Source of the DNA: a virus
Length of the DNA: 42,055 nt
Strand: one strand, 5' to 3'
IMG/VR virus record: IMGVR_UViG_3300036785_000516
Span: 1-42,055 of that record
A model generated the notes under the pieces. It was not told the DNA's origin. It saw only the letters and a list, made by a program, of their open reading frames with translations, and searched no databases. Below, in pieces: positions 1-5,926 of the stretch (the stretch's first letter is position 1; the number at the start of each line of letters is the position of its first letter). A program made the position numbers and the translations under genes.

Positions 1-21
1 GCGGACCGCTTGATTGACGGC

Positions 22-40
22 CGGCGACGGTCGGTCGCCG
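22..40 (-). other. hairpin downstream of the PEP-CTERM-like gene
   Basis: A perfect 7-bp stem (CGGCGAC/GTCGCCG) with a 5-nt loop lies just past the stop of the minus-strand gene ending at 62. No T-run follows on the minus strand, so it is not a classical intrinsic terminator. It could stabilise the mRNA 3' end or be a pause site. Confidence 0.35.
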
Positions 41-61
41 ACGCGTCAGCATCAATAGACG

Positions 62-613
62 TCATGCTTTAAGCTGCTTACGACGACGTGCCAGCCACCC
101 CATCAGACCGAGCCCGCCAGCGAACAGTGGCAGGGCGGCGGGCAGCGGTGTCGCCGTTAGCTGGAAGTTGGATTGTCCCACCAGATCGTTGACGCCGGAC
201 GCCTGCAGCTCGAAGAAATAATCCACCCCGGTCAGCAGAGCCACGGTGTCGGTGTTGTTGTTGGCGGCGAAGTTGCCGGCGACCACCGTGCCGTTGACCG
301 TGTCTCTAGTGATCCTGAATATCTCCGCGGTGAAGCTCGGCAGATCGTTCAACGGGTTGTTGATCACGTCGACGTTGACGAGCGTATTGTTCGACGGCGC
401 GACGGTGAACTCGACCCAGTCATTGAGGAACGATGGCGCGGTCGTGGACTGGAGCGTGCCGGCAATTTCCGACGGGCCGACCTGGCCGACGGTCCCCTGT
501 GCCGGCGGCACACCGGTGAACGTCAGATCCGACGCGACCAGATTGATCGTGGCGGCATTGGCGGCCGTGCCCATCATGAGCACGGCAGCGGCGACAGCGA
601 ATAGGTTCTTCAT
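62..613 (-). CDS. secreted PEP-CTERM-type sorting protein (cargo gene)
   Basis: The 183-residue product begins with a signal peptide (MKNLFAVAAAVLMMGTAANA). It ends with a PEP-CTERM-like tail: a PLPAALPLFAGG motif, a hydrophobic stretch and a basic RRRKQ end. This is the layout of proteins processed by exosortases in exopolysaccharide-producing bacteria. The Asn/Thr-rich middle region has no recognised enzyme domain. The start at 613 is preferred because AAAGGA precedes it and the signal peptide begins there; an upstream in-frame ATG adds 25 uncharged-poor residues that look non-coding. The gene sits 25 bp after the terminase small-subunit gene, where a terminase large subunit would be expected, so it looks like a phage-carried host-surface gene. 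Confidence 0.75.
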   Translation of the reverse strand: MKNLFAVAAAVLMMGTAANAATINLVASDLTFTGVPPAQGTVGQVGPSEIAGTLQSTTAPSFLNDWVEFTVAPSNNTLVNVDVINNPLNDLPSFTAEIFRITRDTVNGTVVAGNFAANNNTDTVALLTGVDYFFELQASGVNDLVGQSNFQLTATPLPAALPLFAGGLGLMGWLARRRKQLKA

Positions 614-638
614 TGGTAGTTCCTTTCGTTTTTGAGTT

Positions 639-1136
639 TCATGCCAGTAGATCGCCGAATTTCGATTTCGGACGGGAGTTTTCGCCAAGGATGCCGGCGG
701 CGATGCGTGCGCGCGCGACCGGCGTCATGCCGAATTCGCTGGCGAAGCGAAGCATTTCGGTGGCCGCTCGCTGGGCGGCGCGGACCAGGGGATTGCTCCC
801 GGCTTCGCCGTTGCGTCGTCGGACGACGAAGCCGTTCATCAACGGATCCTTGTCGACCATGCGCTGCAGCGCTTCCTCGGCGAGGCGCCAGCGCATGTAG
901 CTCTGGCAATAGGCCGCGAGCACCGCTGTATCGATGACGGTGAGCACGCCGAGCCGGTGGAGCTCGCGGGAAACGATGCGCCATTCCGCTGCAGCGTAGC
1001 CCTGCAGATACGATGGCGGGTCGGGCACGTCCTCGGCGATCGGCGGCGCGATCTCGTTTTGCGGCAGCGGGCGGTGCTGCGGGTTGCCCTGTAAGACGCG
1101 CAAATTCGTCGGGGTGGGTCGACGTCCTCGAAGCAT
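639..1136 (-). CDS. phage terminase small subunit, P27-like
   Basis: The 165-residue protein begins LRGRRPTPTNLRVLQGNP, the typical opening of the P27/Terminase_4 family. It continues with a central helical region (AAEWRIVSRELHRLGVLT, YCQSYMRWRLAEEAL) and ends FASEFGMTPVARARIAA. Small subunits bind DNA at the packaging start site and recruit the large subunit and portal. The large-subunit gene is not visible and probably lies beyond the left edge. The ATG at 1136 is chosen because homologues begin there. An in-frame ATG at 1265 would add 43 residues encoded by a duplicated DNA element. The ribosome site before 1136 is weak. Confidence 0.85.
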   Translation of the reverse strand: MLRGRRPTPTNLRVLQGNPQHRPLPQNEIAPPIAEDVPDPPSYLQGYAAAEWRIVSRELHRLGVLTVIDTAVLAAYCQSYMRWRLAEEALQRMVDKDPLMNGFVVRRRNGEAGSNPLVRAAQRAATEMLRFASEFGMTPVARARIAAGILGENSRPKSKFGDLLA

Positions 1137-1160
1137 GTGATTTTGCTCGCTTTTGTGCTG

Positions 1161-1244
1161 CCCTAAGCCATTGATCGGGTAGGCTTTTTTCGCTCGGTTT
1201 CGAGGCTTTTTGCGCCCTAAGCCACTGATCGGGCAGGGTTTTTT
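1161..1244. repeat. two 30-bp direct repeats, 54 bp apart
   Basis: Copy 1 is at 1161-1190 and copy 2 at 1215-1244. They match at 27 of 30 positions, starting CCCTAAGCCA and ending in a run of six T. The 54-bp period is a multiple of three, and read on the minus strand both copies encode PI(S/N)GLG. They lie in the leader of the terminase gene, between it and the palindromic promoter of the plus-strand cassette. They may be a regulatory element, a duplicated coding extension, or the scar of an insertion boundary. Confidence 0.7.
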
Positions 1245-1259
1245 ATCCGGCGCCCACCC

Positions 1260-1288
1260 TTGCAATAGGGCATAATGCCCTATATGTT
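1260..1288 (+). promoter_or_regulatory. promoter P1 of the amidoligase operon
   Basis: A -35-like TTGCAA (1260-1265) and a -10-like TATGTT (1283-1288) are separated by exactly 17 bp. The spacer is filled by the 19-bp palindrome at 1265-1283. This predicts sigma-70-type transcription of the rightward operon at 1348-3576, blocked when a dimeric regulator occupies the palindrome. Confidence 0.55.
1265..1283. promoter_or_regulatory. palindromic operator, copy 1
   Basis: ATAGGGCATAATGCCCTAT is a perfect 9+1+9 inverted repeat lying between the promoter hexamers of P1. An identical 19-mer occurs at 3580-3598 within the second promoter of the cassette. Position and identity point to a shared repressor. 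The small HTH proteins at 2379 and 4528 are local candidates. Confidence 0.75.
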
Positions 1289-1320
1289 AGTGTCTCGATC
1301 GAAGCAGATCGCTTCGCTTC

Positions 1321-1341
1321 AAGGGCAATCAAGCCCGGGAG
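1321..1341 (+). promoter_or_regulatory. leader hairpin touching the Shine-Dalgarno, copy 1
   Basis: AAGGGC, a short loop and GCCC form a small stem that runs directly into GGGAG, the ribosome-binding site of the GTG start at 1348. The same design occurs at 2834-2853 and 4086-4105, so it may tune translation of the cassette genes. Confidence 0.5.
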
Positions 1342-1347
1342 TTCACA

Positions 1348-2361
1348 GTGTCTCATCTCGACTATGGGTTCGGTGTCGAATTGGAATGCTACCTTCCGAT
1401 CGGCACGACACATGCACAAGCCGCAGCTGCCGTTGCGCGACGCATTAACGCGCGTTGCGAATTCGAGCAGTACGGGCATGCGCTGCGCGACTATTGGAAG
1501 GTCGTCACCGACGGCTCGCTCCAAGACTACTCGCGGGGCGCAGAATTCGTTAGCCCGATTTTGCGCGACCAAGCGGGTTTGTATCAGCTTGAACAAGTCT
1601 GCAGCGCGTTGACTGAGATCGGTTGCACCGTCAATGCTTCGTGCGGGTTGCACGTTCATGTCGGCGTCGGCAATCGCCCGCTGCAATTCTTCAAGTCGAT
1701 AACGAAGCTATACGGGATTTATGAGCCCGTTATCGATGCCATGATGCCGCGCAGCCGACGTCGCAGCGAGGGCTTTTTTTGCCGCTCGATTGCCTCTGTA
1801 AGCCCCGCAATGATCGATCGCCAGAGCACGTTTGACGCTCTCGTCCATCTAGTGACGCCGGGCCGAAACGAGCACCAACGTCGATACTACAAAATCAATC
1901 TTGAGGCCCATCGTCGGCATCGCACCGTCGAATTCCGCCAGCACAGCGGCACGCTAGACGCTAACAGAGCGCGCAAGTGGACCGAGTTGTGTCTGCGTAT
2001 GATCGACGCTGCAGCCCGTGGGATCAATCTCGGCGCGAGCAGCGAGGGTCAACGCAATAGCGCGAAGCCGGGTACGCAATCGCATTTAGTCGGCGAAATG
2101 TTGCTGCGCCCCGAAGGCGTGACACAAGCCGAAATTCAAGTCGTGACGGGCGGGCGCTCGCGCCACGTCCCGAGCCGCGCGCGCGCTTGCGGGATCGAAA
2201 TCTTCTCGCAGCGAACGGGTCGCTCGATCCGATACTTTGCCGTCGCAGCAACATCCGCGACTCTAGACGTCTCGATTGAAGGCTTTTGCAATCTGATCGG
2301 GGCGAGCACTGCCGAACGAATGCACATTGAAACCCGAACCGCGACTCTCCAAGCCGCGTAA
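1348..2361 (+). CDS. amidoligase_2 family ATP-dependent ligase with a C-terminal winged-helix-like region
   Basis: The 337-residue protein (GTG start, GGGAG upstream) has the ordered motifs of the COOH-NH2 ligase (amidoligase_2) family: GVELE at 9-13, VTDGSL at 53-58, GAEFVSP at 64-70, CGLHVHVG at 99-106 and TVEFRQHSGTLD at 193-204. The family resembles the glutamine synthetase/glutamate-cysteine ligase fold and is predicted to form amide bonds on peptides or small molecules. Residues 245-300 (LLRPEGVTQAEI onward) resemble a DUF3489-type winged helix, suggesting a DNA- or partner-binding module. It is the first gene of an operon that also encodes a gamma-glutamylcyclotransferase-like protein, a pairing already described for this family. 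The substrate is unknown. Confidence 0.85.
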   Translation: MSHLDYGFGVELECYLPIGTTHAQAAAAVARRINARCEFEQYGHALRDYWKVVTDGSLQDYSRGAEFVSPILRDQAGLYQLEQVCSALTEIGCTVNASCGLHVHVGVGNRPLQFFKSITKLYGIYEPVIDAMMPRSRRRSEGFFCRSIASVSPAMIDRQSTFDALVHLVTPGRNEHQRRYYKINLEAHRRHRTVEFRQHSGTLDANRARKWTELCLRMIDAAARGINLGASSEGQRNSAKPGTQSHLVGEMLLRPEGVTQAEIQVVTGGRSRHVPSRARACGIEIFSQRTGRSIRYFAVAATSATLDVSIEGFCNLIGASTAERMHIETRTATLQAA

Positions 2362-2378
2362 CCCCGAAAGGCACGAAC

Positions 2379-2597
2379 ATGACACAAGTTGACAAGAATA
2401 CGCTTAAGCAGTGGCGCGAAATGATGGGCTTCACCGAGCAAAACGCCATTGACGCTCTCGGCTGCACTGCAGCGCAGTGGCGCGCGTGGGAGGGCGGGAG
2501 CGAAAAAGTCCCGCTGTATATCGGGCTCGCAACGTCTGCGCTCGCTCTCGGCATTTCCCTCGACAACGGCCCCAACGGCGACAGCCAAGGAAAGTGA
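2379..2597 (+). CDS. small XRE-like helix-turn-helix protein
   Basis: This 72-residue product has the pattern LKQWREMMGFTEQNAIDALG, then CTAAQWRAWEGGSEKVP, typical of short XRE-type DNA-binding proteins of rhizobia and their phages. It lies 17 bp after the amidoligase, with GAAAGG upstream of the ATG. It probably regulates the cassette and is a candidate binder of the duplicated palindrome. The C-terminal 15 residues look disordered. Confidence 0.7.
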   Translation: MTQVDKNTLKQWREMMGFTEQNAIDALGCTAAQWRAWEGGSEKVPLYIGLATSALALGISLDNGPNGDSQGK

Positions 2598-2599
2598 AC

Positions 2600-2821
2600 A
2601 TGAACTTTCGAACCAAAGCCGACCGCGTCATCGACAGGGCGCACAACGCGATCGCTTGCGCTGAAATGCTCCTGCAGCATTCCTTTACGCCCGAGAGCCG
2701 ACAGCAAGCCCTCGATGAACTATTCGAAGCGCAAAAGTTTTTGCGCCGCGCGGTCGAGGCCAAGCGAGCTTGGAACGCGATCGAACATGACGATTACGAA
2801 GAATATCCCGACGTCATCTGA
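2600..2821 (+). CDS. small helical hypothetical protein
   Basis: A 73-residue, probably all-helical protein beginning MNFRTKADRVIDRAHNAIA and ending in an acidic tail (EHDDYEEYPDV). It starts 2 bp after the preceding stop, with AAGGAAAG as ribosome site, so it is translationally linked to the HTH gene. I do not recognise the family. Confidence 0.6.
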   Translation: MNFRTKADRVIDRAHNAIACAEMLLQHSFTPESRQQALDELFEAQKFLRRAVEAKRAWNAIEHDDYEEYPDVI

Positions 2822-2833
2822 CCATCCCCAACC

Positions 2834-2853
2834 AAGGGCGCGAAGCCCGGGAG
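2834..2853 (+). promoter_or_regulatory. leader hairpin touching the Shine-Dalgarno, copy 2
   Basis: AAGGGC-GCGAA-GCCC forms a stem running into GGGAG just before the ATG at 2855. It is almost the same as the element at 1321-1341, with a GCGA-type loop. Confidence 0.5.
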
Positions 2854-2854
2854 A

Positions 2855-3367
2855 ATGAAAGTGCTTTACTTTGCTTACGGATCGAACCTTAACCGCGACG
2901 CGATGGCGCGACGTTGCCCTGACGCGAAGCCGATTGGAGCCCTCAAGCTGACAGACGCTCGCCTCGTATTCCGGGGCGTTGCCGATTGCATCTACGAAGA
3001 GGGCGCCGAATGCCCGGGCGCGGTGTGGAAGCTAACGCCAGAATGTGAAGCCGCGCTCGATCGCTACGAGGGTGTGAGCGGCGGCTTCTATCGAAAAGAA
3101 TACGTGACTGTGACCGGGTTCGAGGGCGAGGACCAGATGCTCCTCTACGTCATGAACTCGACCGGCATTTTCCCGCCGTCAGAGGGCTACTACCAAACAA
3201 TTCGACAGGGTTATCGCGATTTCGAGCTGCCGCTCAAGTATCTGCGCGCTGCTGTCAAAGCATCGTGGGACGACAAGGCGCCGAGCCATCGCGAGCGCCA
3301 GCGTCATCGTCGCAACGGGCGCCCCGCGCTTGTTGCGATGCCGGTCGACAAACGGGTGAGCCGATGA
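2855..3367 (+). CDS. gamma-glutamylcyclotransferase-like (GGCT/AIG2) protein
   Basis: The 170-residue protein opens VLYFAYGSNLNRDAM, the YGSN signature of the GGCT/AIG2 fold. It continues with GAVWKLTPECEAALDRYEGV and a C-terminal EYVTVTGF strand region, all typical. Such enzymes release gamma-glutamyl groups as 5-oxoproline, or act on related isopeptides. Its place in one operon with an amidoligase suggests that the two make and trim, or protect against, a gamma-linked product. The last 25 residues are basic and probably disordered. The next gene overlaps by ATGA. Confidence 0.85.
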   Translation: MKVLYFAYGSNLNRDAMARRCPDAKPIGALKLTDARLVFRGVADCIYEEGAECPGAVWKLTPECEAALDRYEGVSGGFYRKEYVTVTGFEGEDQMLLYVMNSTGIFPPSEGYYQTIRQGYRDFELPLKYLRAAVKASWDDKAPSHRERQRHRRNGRPALVAMPVDKRVSR

Positions 3368-3576
3368 ACGCCGCAGATCGCAAGGCGCTCGCATTGCTCG
3401 CCGATTGTAGCAGCGGCGCCACCGGCCCAGCGCTCGAAGCGCGTGGCGTATCAGAAGCCACGCTCGATCGCCTGATCGCGCAAGGGCTCGTCATGTCGCG
3501 CCTTCGACATTTCGCCAATCCGCGGGGCCTCACAGTCATGCACTACTGGCTGATCCCGACAGGAGTTGTCCATTGA
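3364..3576 (+). CDS. small winged-helix-like hypothetical protein
   Basis: This 70-residue protein overlaps the GGCT-like gene by ATGA, implying translational coupling. Its pattern (ALLADCSSGATGPALEARGV, LDRLIAQGLV, then a beta-hairpin ending YWLIPTG) resembles a short winged helix. Its stop codon overlaps the -35 box of the next promoter. The function is unknown. Confidence 0.6.
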   Translation: MNAADRKALALLADCSSGATGPALEARGVSEATLDRLIAQGLVMSRLRHFANPRGLTVMHYWLIPTGVVH

Positions 3577-3601
3577 CGAATAGGGCATAATGCCCTATAA
3601 C
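3573..3601 (+). promoter_or_regulatory. promoter P2 inside the cassette
   Basis: TTGACG (3573-3578) and TATAAC (3596-3601) are separated by exactly 17 bp, a strong sigma-70-like arrangement. The palindrome at 3580-3598 fills the spacer and covers the start of the -10 box. It would drive the gene at 3683 and, by readthrough, the genes up to 5514. Confidence 0.7.
3580..3598. promoter_or_regulatory. palindromic operator, copy 2
   Basis: A second identical copy of ATAGGGCATAATGCCCTAT, again between promoter hexamers. Identity over 19 bp at two promoters 2.3 kb apart strongly suggests a common regulator. Confidence 0.75.
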
Positions 3602-3682
3602 AACGAATAGCGAAGGGATGTCCTTTCGCATGCCCGGAGCGCAGCCAACCGGTAAATGCTGCACAACAGAAGGAACTACAAG

Positions 3683-4021
3683 ATGACTAGCTTTGCTTTG
3701 ATCACCCTAAGCAAGATCGCGCCCGAGAGTCGATACGACTCCGAAGAGGGCGCGCCCGAGCGCAGCGAGCCGACGAATATCAACGTCTTCTCGATCCGCG
3801 CTTTCTACCCGCGCAAGGGCGGCAAGCCCGGCACCCGCATCACCTTCAACGATGGAGGCGGGTTCGCAGTCGCCGAGCCGACCGACTACGTGCGCGAGGC
3901 GACGATCGCCGTCGCCAAGGGCAAGGCGCAGCCCGCTGCGCCCCCGCCGCCCGTCGTCGCGCCCGTCGCGCCTCCCGCGCTCGCTCTCGTCGCTGACGCG
4001 AGCGAAAGCGAAGGCGAGTAA
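3683..4021 (+). CDS. hypothetical protein with Pro/Ala-rich tail
   Basis: The 112-residue product has a beta-rich N-terminal half (TSFALITLSKIAP, NVFSIRAFYPRKGGKPGTRITF). A Pro/Ala linker (AAPPPPVVAPVAPPALAL) leads to an acidic end (ASESEGE). Acidic, flexible tails are common on phage nucleic-acid-binding proteins, but no family is recognised. The start at 3683 has GAAGGA upstream. P2 gives it an approximately 75-nt leader with a GCGAAGGG/CCTTTCGC hairpin, and a strong terminator follows it, so it may be the most highly expressed gene of the cassette. Confidence 0.65.
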   Translation: MTSFALITLSKIAPESRYDSEEGAPERSEPTNINVFSIRAFYPRKGGKPGTRITFNDGGGFAVAEPTDYVREATIAVAKGKAQPAAPPPPVVAPVAPPALALVADASESEGE

Positions 4022-4042
4022 CGCGCGAACTGCAAACCATTC

Positions 4043-4071
4043 CCCGGGTCCGCGCGAGCGGCCCGGGTTTT
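4043..4071 (+). terminator. intrinsic terminator with GCGA tetraloop
   Basis: CCCGGG-T-CCGC, loop GCGA, GCGG-CCCGGG, then TTTT. The stem is 10 bp with one bulged T. It lies 22 bp after the stop at 4021 and would limit P2 readthrough to the following genes. Confidence 0.8.
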
Positions 4072-4085
4072 CCCTTCAACATTCC

Positions 4086-4105
4086 AAGGGGCATGACCCC
4101 GGGAG
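4086..4105 (+). promoter_or_regulatory. leader hairpin touching the Shine-Dalgarno, copy 3
   Basis: AAGGGGCATGACCCCGGGAG: a GGGG/CCCC stem with loop CATGA runs into GGGAG before the ATG at 4113. This is the third copy of the leader design. Confidence 0.5.
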
Positions 4106-4112
4106 ATTCGAA

Positions 4113-4298
4113 ATGACTATCACTGTAAAATTTAAGCTTGAGAAGACGACCAAAGGCGCAGTCCGCTATCAAGAGATCGACGACAACGGCGCCCCCGCCG
4201 AGGCGTGGGCGAAAATCGGCACGCTCTACGTCCGCAAGACCGCTTTCGAGCGCGACAGCATCCCGCAGACGCTAACCGTCAGCGTGACGACAAACTAA
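4113..4298 (+). CDS. small conserved hypothetical protein
   Basis: A 61-residue, probably beta-rich protein (TITVKFKLEKTTKGAVRYQE, then IGTLYVRKTAF). Proteins of this pattern are widespread and unassigned in alphaproteobacteria and their mobile elements. It is flanked by a terminator upstream and a tetraloop hairpin downstream, so its mRNA may be processed or separately stabilised. Confidence 0.65.
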   Translation: MTITVKFKLEKTTKGAVRYQEIDDNGAPAEAWAKIGTLYVRKTAFERDSIPQTLTVSVTTN

Positions 4299-4309
4299 AC
4301 CCGCACAAC

Positions 4310-4331
4310 GCGCGGCCCTTCGGGGCCGCGC
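4310..4331 (+). terminator. 9-bp hairpin with TTCG tetraloop
   Basis: GCGCGGCCC-TTCG-GGGCCGCGC is a perfect 9-bp stem with the very stable UUCG loop, 11 bp after the stop at 4298. No T-run follows, so it is more likely an mRNA 3' stabiliser or pause hairpin than a full terminator. Confidence 0.5.
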
Positions 4332-4348
4332 CCACGGAGTAACTGCAA

Positions 4349-4531
4349 ATGGAAAGTATGGCAATCGAGCAGTTGTTGCTCGCCTTCGCAAAGGGCGAGT
4401 TGAACGGCGGCAAGATCGAATGGGACGATATCGAGATCGCTTTTGACTACGCCCGCGAGGCGATGCCCGGCCGCTATCTTGAGATCATTCGTGAGCTGGG
4501 CGAAGCCCATGAAGAGGCAGAGGCAGAATGA
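4349..4531 (+). CDS. small acidic hypothetical protein
   Basis: A 60-residue acidic helical protein (LLLAFAKGELNGGKIEWDDIE, ending EEAEAE). It starts after GGAGT, and its last codons overlap the next gene by ATGA. No recognised family. Confidence 0.55.
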   Translation: MESMAIEQLLLAFAKGELNGGKIEWDDIEIAFDYAREAMPGRYLEIIRELGEAHEEAEAE

Positions 4532-4749
4532 ACCACAACGAATATCGCGACGCGCTCGCGGCGCTCGACCTGACGCAAGGCGCTGCAGCCCGTTTCTTCC
4601 AAGTCGACGAGCGAACGTCGCGGCGTTGGGCGACGGGCGAGATACCCGTACCGCACGCCGTCGCGCTGTTATTTCGCGTCATGATCGAGGAAGACATCAG
4701 CCCTGCGCGCGTCTACGAACTCGCCGGCTTAGAGGAATTCGAACCATGA
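4528..4749 (+). CDS. small helix-turn-helix protein
   Basis: The 73-residue sequence LDLTQGAAARFFQVDERTSRRWATGEIPVPHAVALL is a clear helix-turn-helix. The DERTSRRWA recognition helix is common in small proteins of rhizobial phages. It overlaps both neighbours by ATGA, so the three genes are coupled. It is a second candidate for the regulator of the palindromic promoters. Confidence 0.75.
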   Translation: MNHNEYRDALAALDLTQGAAARFFQVDERTSRRWATGEIPVPHAVALLFRVMIEEDISPARVYELAGLEEFEP

Positions 4750-5120
4750 AGATCATCGCTATACGTCAGCCGTGGGCGCATCTGATCGTGACGGGCATCA
4801 AGCCCGTCGAGAACCGATCGTGGCGCGTCAACTATCGCGGCCCGCTCGCGATCCTCGCAAGCAAGCAGCCCGCCAAGCAATCCGTCGAGGAGATCGAGCG
4901 CCGCTACCGCGTCAGCATCCCGCGCGATCTTCCCCGGGGCGGCATCGTCGGGCTCGTCGACCTCGTCGACATCGTCGACTCGCATCCGAGCCGGTTCTTT
5001 TCGGGACCGTTCGGGTTCGTGCTCGAAAACGCGCGCCCTCTCCCGTTCATCCCGATGCTCGGGCAGCTGAACATCTGGGACGCGCCATTTCGCGTCGTCA
5101 AGAAACTACTCGCTGCATAA
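4746..5120 (+). CDS. ASCH-domain protein
   Basis: This 124-residue protein begins KIIAIRQPWAHLIVTGIKPVENRSW, then YRGPLAILASKQ, the typical opening of ASCH domains (PUA-like fold, RNA- or modified-base-binding). It ends GQLNIWDAPF. Some ASCH proteins hydrolyse acylated cytidines or nucleosides; others are thought to bind RNA. It overlaps the HTH gene by ATGA. Confidence 0.8.
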   Translation: MKIIAIRQPWAHLIVTGIKPVENRSWRVNYRGPLAILASKQPAKQSVEEIERRYRVSIPRDLPRGGIVGLVDLVDIVDSHPSRFFSGPFGFVLENARPLPFIPMLGQLNIWDAPFRVVKKLLAA

Positions 5121-5145
5121 CCCCAAACCCCGAAAGGAAAATCAG

Positions 5146-5514
5146 ATGACTATCAAGAAACTTGCACTTGCACTTGCGATCACGGTTGCCCCGCTATGCG
5201 CGGCAAACGCCGCCGACACACAACAGGATGTGGCATCCTTGAGAGTTATGACGAAATTCTACATCTACGTGCAAACGTGCAACGTCGATCCAAGCATCCT
5301 CGACGAAGCCACATGGGACTTGATGATTGCTTATGGAAAGCAAGACCCGGAGGAAAGTAAAAAAATCGGCGCGGAAGAAGCAGCGAAGGCTCAACAGAAC
5401 ATCGCTGCGATCGGGCCGGAAAAATTCTGCGCATTCTACGGAGCGCTGACGCAGGACACTGTAACGCTTCTCCACAAGTTGAAGCCGCTTCCCGCAGCAC
5501 CGGCGAAGCCCTAG
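5146..5514 (+). CDS. periplasmic hypothetical protein
   Basis: A 122-residue protein with a signal peptide (TIKKLALALAITVAPLCAANA), a helical body holding two cysteines (QTCNVDP and EKFCAFYG) that could form a disulphide, and a Pro/Ala-rich tail. GAAAGGA precedes the ATG. It is the last gene of the cassette and points toward the convergent gene ending at 5528. It may act in the periplasm, for example in envelope protection, but no family is recognised. Confidence 0.65.
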   Translation: MTIKKLALALAITVAPLCAANAADTQQDVASLRVMTKFYIYVQTCNVDPSILDEATWDLMIAYGKQDPEESKKIGAEEAAKAQQNIAAIGPEKFCAFYGALTQDTVTLLHKLKPLPAAPAKP

Positions 5515-5527
5515 ATATCGCCCGCCC

Positions 5528-5926
5528 CTAAACCAGCGTCAAGAAATCCTCCAGCGTGTCGACGAGCAATAGGTTCCCGAATTGCTCGCGGCACATGCCG
5601 GCGCCACTGTAGACGATGGTCCGGACGTTCACCTGCTGCAGCGTGGCGGCGATGCTGGCGGGATTGCTGATCGAGAACCACCCGGCCAGCGCGATCAGGT
5701 CGACGAGCCCGTTCCGATCGAGCGCCCGCACCCAATCGCAGAACCGCGCCTCGAAGCCTCGACACTGATCAAGGTCGACGGCGTATCGAAAGCGCTCGCT
5801 GACATCCATCACCGCCATCATGACGCCGGCGCCCGACCCGATCAGCAAGCCCCGGCTGACCCGGCGATAGTCGACCACCGGCACCTCAAACAAAGCACTG
5901 CAGAAATTCAAACCCGGATGGCCCAT
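5528..5926 (-). CDS. hypothetical protein
   Basis: A 132-residue protein overlapping the end of the ABC-GNAT gene by 19 bp, so in the same operon. It contains a glycine-rich segment (GLLIGSGAGVMMAVMDV) followed by a helical RFRYAVDLDQCRGFEARFCDWV region and a possible Rossmann-like half (NVRTIVYSGAGMCREQFGN). No family is recognised. Confidence 0.6.
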   Translation of the reverse strand: MGHPGLNFCSALFEVPVVDYRRVSRGLLIGSGAGVMMAVMDVSERFRYAVDLDQCRGFEARFCDWVRALDRNGLVDLIALAGWFSISNPASIAATLQQVNVRTIVYSGAGMCREQFGNLLLVDTLEDFLTLV

